A stretch of 5,525 nucleotides of DNA, from assembly GCA_020442505.1 (NCBI GenBank), contig JAGRJZ010000153.1:1-5525 (forward strand). Reading direction: 5' to 3'. Origin of the DNA: Alphaproteobacteria bacterium (GTDB lineage Bacteria; Pseudomonadota; Alphaproteobacteria; Micavibrionales; Micavibrionaceae). Of this stretch, positions 1-5,159 are shown piece after piece. How positions within the stretch are numbered: the first letter of the stretch is position 1; the number at the start of each line of letters is the position of its first letter. A program made the position numbers and the translations under genes. Under the pieces are notes generated by a model. It made no database searches and was not told the origin of the DNA. It saw only the letters and a program-made list of their open reading frames with translations.

Positions 1-264
1 GCCTATGATTTTTCAATCTATGGCGGTCTCAAGGGAGAGGTGGTCGATATTTCGGCCGACACGATCACGAATGAAAAAGGCGAAAGTTTTTACCGCGTTC
101 GCATCCGTACTCCGGAAAAAACCTTGAAACGCAAGGGGGATATCCTGCCGATCATCCCCGGCATGGTTGCCAGCGTTGATATTTTGACCGGTCGTAAAAC
201 GGTGATGGAATATATCCTGAAGCCGTTTATCAAGACGCTGGACGGCGCCATGCACGAACGATGA
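1..264 (+). CDS. HlyD-family type I secretion membrane fusion protein, C-terminal part (5' end outside window)
   Basis: This is the last 87 residues of a periplasmic adaptor (membrane fusion) protein. In type I secretion it links an inner-membrane ABC exporter to a TolC-type outer-membrane channel. The frame is open from base 1 and stops at TGA 262-264. Visible family marks are the barrel strand GGLKGEVVDIS (residues 8-18), the segment around RVRIRT (34-39), and the C-terminal signature PGMVASVDILTGRKTVMEYI (54-73). The protein ends LDGAMHER, close to the LHER ending I recall for E. coli HlyD. The membrane anchor and coiled-coil hairpin lie upstream and are not visible. The partner ABC transporter is probably upstream too (inference). 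The substrate cannot be told from this fragment. The gene converges on the ferredoxin gene with only 25 bases between the stop codons and no clear terminator hairpin there. Confidence 0.9.
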   Translation, partial: AYDFSIYGGLKGEVVDISADTITNEKGESFYRVRIRTPEKTLKRKGDILPIIPGMVASVDILTGRKTVMEYILKPFIKTLDGAMHER

Positions 265-270
265 ACTCTC

Positions 271-285
271 TCGTGTCGTGTCGTG
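271..285. repeat. Three tandem copies of TCGTG between convergent stop codons
   Basis: Bases 271-285 are TCGTG repeated three times exactly, followed by the partial match TCGCC. The array fills most of the 25-base gap between the HlyD-family stop (264) and the ferredoxin stop (290). Three units of five bases could be chance or the product of replication slippage. I see no function and no dyad symmetry. Confidence 0.6.
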
Positions 286-289
286 TCGC

Positions 290-628
290 CTACCAGCCCG
301 TTCGCGCGCCCGGCACCGCGACGACCAGACCGTCCAGCGCGGCGGTCATTTTGATCTGGCAGCACAGACGCGAGGTCTTCCGAAGATCGAAGGCCAGGTC
401 GAGCATGTCTTCCTCTTCCTCGGTCACGCCTTCTTCGCCGGCAGGAAGAGCGGCGTCCCACCAGTCCGGATGCACGTAAAGATGGCACGTCGCGCAGGCC
501 AGACCGCCCCCGCATGCACCCTCGATCTCTTCGATCCCGTTTTGCTGGGCGATTTCCATCAGGGACAGGCCTTCTTGCGCCGCGATCCTTCGGGTCCTCC
601 CGTCTTTCATGATAAAACTGATTTGCAT
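290..628 (-). CDS. 2Fe-2S ferredoxin, adrenodoxin/Isc type
   Basis: This is a 112-residue plant/adrenodoxin-fold ferredoxin, a soluble cytoplasmic one-electron carrier. The cluster ligands are visible: Cys39, Cys45 and Cys48 in GACGGGLACATCHLYV (C-x5-C-x2-C), and a fourth Cys in RLCCQI, most likely Cys90 because the family usually reads RLGCQI. Cys89 next to it is an extra cysteine where Gly is common. The N-terminal beta strands (MQISFIMKDG) and the acidic helix EEEEDML (70-76) fit the family, and the length is normal. The ATG at 628 is preceded by AGGA (minus strand, 639-636) with seven bases between, which supports this start. The gene lies 38 bases downstream of the cysteine desulfurase on the same strand, so the two are probably co-transcribed. 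That pairing suggests it supplies electrons for Fe-S cluster assembly, as Isc ferredoxin does (inference). Confidence 0.93.
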   Translation of the reverse strand: MQISFIMKDGRTRRIAAQEGLSLMEIAQQNGIEEIEGACGGGLACATCHLYVHPDWWDAALPAGEEGVTEEEEDMLDLAFDLRKTSRLCCQIKMTAALDGLVVAVPGARTGW

Positions 629-666
629 GGCGTCATCCTGTTTCTAACGGGAGCGACTATAGCGAT

Positions 667-1797
667 TTATGAAGATCTGTCCATGGTCAAACGGCGCACC
701 CGTTTTCCCCAAATATCCAAAAACCTGTCGATCTCGGTCGGTTCTGTCGCCCAGCCGAGGGATATTCTGATCGCGCCCGTGGCGGCCTGGTCATCGACGC
801 CCATGGCCTTCAAAACATGAGAGAGTGCGGATTTTCCGCTGGAACAGGCGGAGCCGCTGCCGACTCCCACCCCCGCCAGATCAAGGGTCATCATAATCGT
901 TTTGGCATCGACCCCCGGCACGCCGAAGAAGGAAGTGTTCGCGATGCGGGGGGCGCTCGCGCCAAAAATTCTGACAGTCGGGGACAGGGTTTTGAGGCCT
1001 GCCTCAAGCCGGTCCCGCAGGGCGCCCAGTGCCACGAAGGCATCGATGTCTTGCGCCGACAGATCGCAGGTCAGCCCCAGCCCGGCGATACTAGCGACGT
1101 TCTCCGTCCCGGCCCGGCGGCGCTGTTCCTGGCCACCGCCGTGCAAGAACGTGGGTGTAGGGATACAGGTGCCGTCTGTGCAATCCCGGAGGATCAGGGC
1201 GCCGACCCCTTGCGGTCCGCCGTTCTTATGACCGGAAAGCGTCAGGTAGTCGATTCCGGTCGTCGTCATGTCCAGCGATATTTTCCCGATCGCCTGCACC
1301 GCGTCGCAATGAAACAGCGCCCCGTAGCGCCGGGCCAAGTCCCCGATTTCCTGGAGTGGCTGGATCACCCCCGTCTCGTTATTGACCGCCATTACGGATA
1401 TCAGGGCGGGGGAGGGTCTTTGTTGCAAAAGAGACTCCAGAGCGTCCAGATCGACGAGGCCGTCCAGGGTCACCGGAATTTTCTCCGCCTCCGGGGCACT
1501 GTTCAGGACGGAGGAATGCTCGATCGCCGAGACCAGAACCCGCGTTCCGCGAAAGGCTTGTAAAACGGTGTTGTTGCCCTCGGTCGCGCCGCTGTTGAAG
1601 ATCACCTGGGCCGGGGTTGCTTTTAAGAGGGCGGCGACCTGTTCCCGCGCGGTTTCCACCCGGGCGCGTGCCTTTCGACCGAAGGCGTGAGCCGCAGAGG
1701 GATTCCCCGTCTCCGCAAGGACCGCAGCCATGATATCGCGCACCGCTGGTTTGAGCGGCGCGGTGGCGTTATAGTCGAAATAAAGCGGCGGTGGCAT
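667..1797 (-). CDS. Cysteine desulfurase, NifS/IscS-like (group I-type active-site loop)
   Basis: This is a 376-residue PLP-dependent class V aminotransferase-fold enzyme. It converts L-cysteine to alanine and leaves a persulfide on its catalytic Cys for Fe-S cluster or thiolation pathways. The N-terminal YFDYNATAPL (6-15) is typical. Also visible are the PLP-stacking His94 (AIEHSSV), Asp165 with Gln168 (HCDAVQ), the Schiff-base Lys191 (SGHKNGGPQG), the stretch GGGQEQRRRAGTENV (220-234) and the catalytic Cys318 in SGSACSSGK. The SGSAC loop is that of group I (NifS/IscS), not group II SufS. The frame could open 14 codons earlier at 1839, but the ATG at 1797 has AAGGAAG five bases before it and begins right at the family N-terminus. 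No scaffold gene (iscU, sufB) is in the window, so the sulfur acceptor is unknown. It is the first gene of a probable operon with the ferredoxin. Confidence 0.95.
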   Translation of the reverse strand: MPPPLYFDYNATAPLKPAVRDIMAAVLAETGNPSAAHAFGRKARARVETAREQVAALLKATPAQVIFNSGATEGNNTVLQAFRGTRVLVSAIEHSSVLNSAPEAEKIPVTLDGLVDLDALESLLQQRPSPALISVMAVNNETGVIQPLQEIGDLARRYGALFHCDAVQAIGKISLDMTTTGIDYLTLSGHKNGGPQGVGALILRDCTDGTCIPTPTFLHGGGQEQRRRAGTENVASIAGLGLTCDLSAQDIDAFVALGALRDRLEAGLKTLSPTVRIFGASAPRIANTSFFGVPGVDAKTIMMTLDLAGVGVGSGSACSSGKSALSHVLKAMGVDDQAATGAIRISLGWATEPTEIDRFLDIWGKRVRRLTMDRSS

Positions 1798-1953
1798 CGT
1801 GGCTTCCTTTTTAATCGAAAGAATCCACAGGAATCTCAAAACCTTACGATAAATAAATAGACAATCGCAAAAGAATTTTGCTATACGGGGCCATACGGCT
1901 TTCGCAGTCGGACATAATGCAAAACAAAAAACGCTAAGTGGGAATCATCATTT
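1798..1953. promoter_or_regulatory. Divergent intergenic region between cysteine desulfurase and hydrolase
   Basis: This is a 156-base AT-rich gap between two divergent start codons, so it should hold promoters for both directions. No strong consensus promoter is visible. A plus-strand CATAAT at 1913-1918 is a possible -10 element for the hydrolase, without a good -35. ATACGG occurs twice as a direct repeat, at 1883-1888 and 1893-1898, one helical turn apart. I looked for an IscR-type palindrome and could not see one. The exact sites are uncertain; the regulatory role is inferred from geometry. Confidence 0.45.
1803..1809 (-). promoter_or_regulatory. Strong Shine-Dalgarno deciding the cysteine desulfurase start
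   Basis: The minus strand reads AAGGAAG here, five bases before the ATG whose first base is at 1797. This supports the 376-residue start over the in-frame ATG at 1839, which would add a 14-residue N-terminus (MRFLWILSIKKEAT) not expected in the family. Confidence 0.7.
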
Positions 1954-2637
1954 ATGCCTGAAATTATTTTCAAGGGCCCGGCCGGACGGCTGGAAGGTCG
2001 CTACAAGCACTCTCCTCTCCCGAACGCGCCTGTGGGGATCGTGTTGCACCCGGACCCGGAGCGTGGCGGCAATATGAATGGCAAGATTACCTATCATCTG
2101 TTTCAGGCGTTTGTGCAACGCGGTTTTTCAACCTTTCGGTTTAATTTCCGCGGCGTCGGGGGGTCCCAAGGAGAGTTCGACAAGGGTGAGGGCGAGCTGA
2201 GCGATGCCGCCGCGGCGCTTGACTATATCCAGGATTTGAACAAAAACGCTCCCTATGTCTGGGTGGCGGGGTTTGGCTTCGGCGCCTGGATCGGAATGCA
2301 GCTATTGATGCGACGGCCCGAGATCGCCGGATGGATTTCGATCGCTCCGCCGGCCAATCTGTACGATTTTACCTTTTTGGCACCTTGCCCGACATCGGGA
2401 CTGATTCTGCACGGCAGCGAAGACCGACACGTGCCTGCCGATCACGTTGCGGATCTGGCTAAGCGGTTGCATGAGCAAAAGGGTATTGCGGTTGATTACC
2501 GGACGGTCGACGGCGCGAACCATTTCTTCAGGGATCATATCGACGACATGATCGCGCATGTTCACGACCATATGAATCGCGCCGAATGTGCGGGCCGGTC
2601 CGTTCTCGCGCCGGCGGGGCTTTTGAAAGCAGCGTAA
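1954..2637 (+). CDS. Alpha/beta hydrolase, COG2945-like, with Gly in place of the nucleophile Ser
   Basis: This 227-residue cytoplasmic protein has an alpha/beta hydrolase fold. Visible marks are GIVLHPDPERGGNMNGKI (28-45, oxyanion-loop region), TFRFNFRGVGGSQGEF (60-75), the elbow AGFGFGAWIGMQLL (105-118), the acid loop LHGSEDRHVP (152-161, Asp157) and GANHFF with the candidate catalytic His190. The elbow normally reads G-x-S-x-G; here residues 106-110 are GFGFG, so the serine position (108, codon GGC) is Gly. I recall relatives with GFSFGAW at this site. Catalysis by the usual triad is therefore doubtful; the protein may be an inactive or binding version. Relatives often sit near Fe-S biogenesis genes in Alphaproteobacteria (from memory), and here it is divergent from a cysteine desulfurase. 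The substrate is unknown. GGGA at 1940-1943, ten bases before the ATG, is a modest ribosome site. No terminator is evident after it. Confidence 0.88.
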   Translation: MPEIIFKGPAGRLEGRYKHSPLPNAPVGIVLHPDPERGGNMNGKITYHLFQAFVQRGFSTFRFNFRGVGGSQGEFDKGEGELSDAAAALDYIQDLNKNAPYVWVAGFGFGAWIGMQLLMRRPEIAGWISIAPPANLYDFTFLAPCPTSGLILHGSEDRHVPADHVADLAKRLHEQKGIAVDYRTVDGANHFFRDHIDDMIAHVHDHMNRAECAGRSVLAPAGLLKAA

Positions 2638-2666
2638 CGCCTGGATCCGCTGGTTTCATTTACCTT

Positions 2667-2694
2667 TTGTTTCCGAGGTTTTTGCCCTATTCTG
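2667..2694 (+). promoter_or_regulatory. Weak candidate promoter upstream of the antiporter/terD pair
   Basis: TTGTTT at 2667-2672 and TATTCT at 2689-2694 are separated by 16 bases and lie in the 97-base gap between the hydrolase stop and the antiporter start. They match the sigma-70 consensus at three and four of six positions. This is weak, but it is the best pair I see in the gap. Confidence 0.25.
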
Positions 2695-2734
2695 TGATTC
2701 GCGGAACCAACGGGACGGCGTATCCTAACACATC

Positions 2735-3715
2735 ATGACGGATTTGACACATATAGAGGCGTTTATCCTGGCCCTGGGCGCGCTTGGTTTTGGCACGATC
2801 ATGCTTGTAAAGGGCGGGAACTGGACGATCGACGCCGCTGTCTTTATCGCTCGCCGGTTTGGCGTGTCACCCCTTGTGATCGGTTTTACGGTCGTGGCCT
2901 TCGGTACGTCTTTGCCGGAACTGATTGTTTCCGTGAATGCCAGCCTGCATGGCTCTCCCGAGATTGCCGTGGGCAACGTGCTTGGATCGAATATCGCGAA
3001 CATTTTACTGGTCGCGGGAGCGGCCGGTCTGTTCGCGACGTTGACGGTCCCGCGCGGCACGCTGACCCGGGATTTGGCCGCGATGATTGTGGCAACGGCC
3101 GGGCTGACGGCTTTGATGCTGACCGGCGGAATCGGGCGACTAGCCGGTGGGATTATGATTGGGCTCTTGCTGCTCTATGTCTTTTGGCAATACCGGATGG
3201 CGCTGCGTGAGAAGACGCGTGCCGAGGATATTGAAAATCCGGTCTTTATATCATTTCCGGCGGCGATTGTCAGTCTTATCGGGGGGCTGGCCCTGATCGC
3301 GCTGGGGGCCGAATTTATGGTGCGCGGAGCAACCGTCAGCGCGGAAATTATCGGCGTGCCCGAAGCCGTCATCGGCCTGTCGGTAATCGCGCTGGGGACC
3401 TCTCTGCCAGAGCTTTCGACCTGCGTGATCGCCGCGCGAAGAGGGCAGAGCGATCTGATCTTAGGGAATGTCATCGGGTCGAACGTCTTTAACATCATGA
3501 TGATTCTGGGCGCAACGGCGCTGGTCCGGCCCGTCGTAACGGCCGATATTGCTCCACAGCTGGTGGATCTGGATATCTGGGTGACACTCGGTGTGAGCAT
3601 CCTTTTTACGATTTGGCTGCTCATACGGCACGCAATCGGCCGGATGACGGCATTCGTCTTTGTGGGCGCCTATATCGCCTATGTCGTGGGTATTTACGCC
3701 CTTTACATCGGGTAG
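2735..3715 (+). CDS. Sodium/calcium antiporter, CaCA superfamily (YrbG-like)
   Basis: This 326-residue inner-membrane exchanger is close in length to E. coli YrbG and is probably a Na+/Ca2+ (or H+/Ca2+) antiporter. The two inverted alpha repeats that define the family are clear. Alpha-1 has GTSLPEL (57-63, Glu62) and GNVLGSNIANI (80-90). Alpha-2 has GTSLPEL (221-227, Glu226) and GNVIGSNVFNI (244-254). The two glutamates are the ion-binding residues known in the family. About ten hydrophobic segments can be seen, with a charged cytoplasmic-type loop around 153-168 (YRMALREKTRAEDIEN) joining the halves. Nothing is truncated. The ATG at 2735 has no good Shine-Dalgarno; it is kept because residues 9-25 already form the first membrane helix. 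It lies 24 bases upstream of the TerD gene, so co-transcription is likely. The transported ion is inferred from the family, not proven. Confidence 0.93.
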   Translation: MTDLTHIEAFILALGALGFGTIMLVKGGNWTIDAAVFIARRFGVSPLVIGFTVVAFGTSLPELIVSVNASLHGSPEIAVGNVLGSNIANILLVAGAAGLFATLTVPRGTLTRDLAAMIVATAGLTALMLTGGIGRLAGGIMIGLLLLYVFWQYRMALREKTRAEDIENPVFISFPAAIVSLIGGLALIALGAEFMVRGATVSAEIIGVPEAVIGLSVIALGTSLPELSTCVIAARRGQSDLILGNVIGSNVFNIMMILGATALVRPVVTADIAPQLVDLDIWVTLGVSILFTIWLLIRHAIGRMTAFVFVGAYIAYVVGIYALYIG

Positions 3716-3739
3716 GAAGAAAAAACGGGAACCGCACGC

Positions 3740-4480
3740 ATGACAGATCATGACAAAAACCCCGCCGCGGAAGAAACCGGGTTGGAGCGGTTCCATTCGG
3801 ATCCGGAAGACGATATCCGCCCGATCGAAACCGGACCGGCAAAACCGGCTGCGCCGGATATCCCGCGGCATCTTTTGCCGGAAGATGATCATTATTTCGT
3901 TGAAGCCGGGGATTGTGTCGATTTGTATAAAAAAGATCCAGCGCTGCGCCAGGTCTTGATCGGAGTCGGCTGGGACCAAAAGGCGCTGGAGGAAAACAAG
4001 ATCGACGTCGACGTCAGTTGCTTTCTTCTCAATACCAAAGATATGACTCGGGTTGATTCGGATTTTATCTTTTATAACAACGAAACCGGATGCGAAGGAG
4101 CGGTCCGCCATGCCGGCGACAATCGTTCCGGGGCGGGAGACGGCGACGACGAAACGCTTTTTATGGATCTGCCGAATATTCCGTTTGACGTCGTCAAGAT
4201 CGTCTTTGTTCTGTCGATCTATGATTTCGAGCATGTCGGGCACCATTTCGGCATGGTGCGGGATGTTTATTTCCGCCTTGTCAACAGGGAGGATGATCGG
4301 GAGCTTCTTCGCTACCCGCTTGATGAAACGATGTTCGAGGGGCAAACGGGAGTCATCTTGGGAATAATGGAACGAAACGGACCGAAATGGGGGTTCCTGG
4401 CGCAGTCTGAGGCCATAGAGGGTGGCCTGTCGACACTCGCGGACCGATACGGCATTATCGTGGCCGAGAAAACCGGATAG
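3740..4480 (+). CDS. TerD-domain (tellurium/stress resistance, Ca2+-binding) protein with acidic N-terminal extension
   Basis: This is a 246-residue protein whose residues about 52-243 form a TerD domain, a cytoplasmic Ca2+-binding beta-sandwich found in Ter stress and tellurite-resistance systems. Visible marks are VLIGVGWD (72-79), DVDVSCFLLN (89-98), DSDFIFYNN (106-114), GDNRSGAGDGDDE (126-138), IPFDVVKIVFVLSIYD (147-162), FGMVRDVYFRLVN (170-182) and the C-terminal GGLSTLADRYGI (228-239). The acidic residues Asp89, Asp91, Asp106, Asp108, Asp127, Asp134, Asp136 and Asp137 match the Ca2+-site region of the family. TerD proteins usually begin near residue 52. The preceding 50 residues are rich in Asp, Glu and Pro and look disordered, with no signal peptide. 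The upstream neighbour is a calcium antiporter 24 bases away. No terC, terB or terZ is in view. Direct tellurite resistance is not implied; a calcium-linked stress role is an inference. Confidence 0.92.
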   Translation: MTDHDKNPAAEETGLERFHSDPEDDIRPIETGPAKPAAPDIPRHLLPEDDHYFVEAGDCVDLYKKDPALRQVLIGVGWDQKALEENKIDVDVSCFLLNTKDMTRVDSDFIFYNNETGCEGAVRHAGDNRSGAGDGDDETLFMDLPNIPFDVVKIVFVLSIYDFEHVGHHFGMVRDVYFRLVNREDDRELLRYPLDETMFEGQTGVILGIMERNGPKWGFLAQSEAIEGGLSTLADRYGIIVAEKTG

Positions 4481-4500
4481 TGCGCTTATCTCTGAGCTCT

Positions 4501-5040
4501 TTAGAACCCACGTCCCTTCGGATTGAGGAGCTGTTCGGTCTTGATTTTTGGTGATTTTCCACCGCCGCCGCCATATTGATCGGAACCGCGAACCTTCTTG
4601 AACAGGATGTTTTCGAGTAAATCGTCGATATCCGGAATCTTATCCTGTTTGAGCTCCTGCACCACGGCGAAAAAGAAATCGCAGCTTTTTTCCTTCCAGC
4701 CGACAAGATTGTCATCGACCGACTTGCCTCGGACATGGGCTGCTACGATGTCCCATTTACCGTTGTTCACGTACCGGGCATGGAGGCTGAAAACATGATC
4801 CATCGGGGGTTTTCCCTCCGGCGGGTCGTCATAGATCATCTCGATCGCGGCAACAACGCCCTCGTGGTCGTCCATTCCAGCTCTAACCTCTGCGTTGCAG
4901 GAGATCCCCTGCGCGTAGTCGGAGACAAGCCACGGGTGACTTTCGGACGGGTTGAGTTCGTATCCGACACCCAGTCTGTTCATCAGCTCTCTTTTCGCGA
5001 CTTGCATCGGTCCGAACGCGTATGCCCCCCCCACTCTCAC
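4501..5040 (-). CDS. Hypothetical protein, unrecognised (about 179 residues)
   Basis: I do not recognise this protein. It appears soluble, with no signal peptide or membrane segment. The central part (about 40-126) mixes short hydrophobic strands and charged turns (EGVVAAIEMIYDDPPEGK, 60-77; WDIVAAHVRGK, 96-106). A helical region, FFFAVVQELKQDKIPDIDDL (122-141), follows, then a low-complexity basic tail with GGGGG at 157-161. The start is uncertain. The frame opens with GTG at 5040 (an in-frame TAA is 12 bases before it); ATG codons at 5007 and 4983 are alternatives. The purine run AAAAGAGAG just before 4983 slightly favours the shorter 160-residue form. Its stop lies 20 bases from the terD stop in convergent orientation. 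It is preferred over the plus-strand frames here because of its length, its protein-like composition and the divergent spacing to the PBP gene. It could be a lineage-specific gene. Confidence 0.6.
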   Translation of the reverse strand: MRVGGAYAFGPMQVAKRELMNRLGVGYELNPSESHPWLVSDYAQGISCNAEVRAGMDDHEGVVAAIEMIYDDPPEGKPPMDHVFSLHARYVNNGKWDIVAAHVRGKSVDDNLVGWKEKSCDFFFAVVQELKQDKIPDIDDLLENILFKKVRGSDQYGGGGGKSPKIKTEQLLNPKGRGF

Positions 5041-5071
5041 AATGATTTTCTTTTAACAGCAAATAATCGGG

Positions 5072-5099
5072 TTGTCATCACCGGGAATCTAGAGATAAA
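5072..5099 (+). promoter_or_regulatory. Candidate sigma-70 promoter for the PBP1A gene
   Basis: TTGTCA at 5072-5077 matches the -35 consensus at five of six positions. GATAAA at 5094-5099 matches the -10 at four of six, with a 16-base spacer. It lies in the 119-base divergent gap and would give a leader of roughly 50 bases before the ATG at 5160. No clear Shine-Dalgarno precedes that ATG. Confidence 0.4.
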
Positions 5100-5159
5100 T
5101 GCGGGTGTCTACCATTCTTTTCCTTTTCTCCGTGGCCGGGCTGTGCCATATAACTGATC

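Noticed and set aside
278..820. Plus-strand open frame of 180 codons over the ferredoxin
   Set aside because: It is antisense to a ferredoxin with all four cluster cysteines; it is a shadow of a GC-rich coding strand.
817..1563. Plus-strand open frame of 248 codons inside the cysteine desulfurase gene
   Set aside because: It lies wholly antisense to a gene with complete PLP and catalytic motifs; its Gly/Arg/Gln-rich translation has no domain character.
3461..4345. Minus-strand open frame of 294 codons across the antiporter end and terD
   Set aside because: It is longer than terD, but it spans two genes with clear family motifs on the plus strand, has no recognisable domain, and has the odd composition of an antisense shadow.
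4481..4500. Possible terminator between the convergent terD and hypothetical genes
   Set aside because: The only dyad is the six-base GAGCTC with no stable stem or T-run, too weak to call.
4735..5157. Plus-strand frame of 140 codons opposite the hypothetical gene
   Set aside because: It is a possible alternative to the minus-strand gene, but it is shorter, has no recognisable motif, and ends two bases before the PBP1A ATG while covering the likely promoter. The minus-strand protein looks more protein-like.
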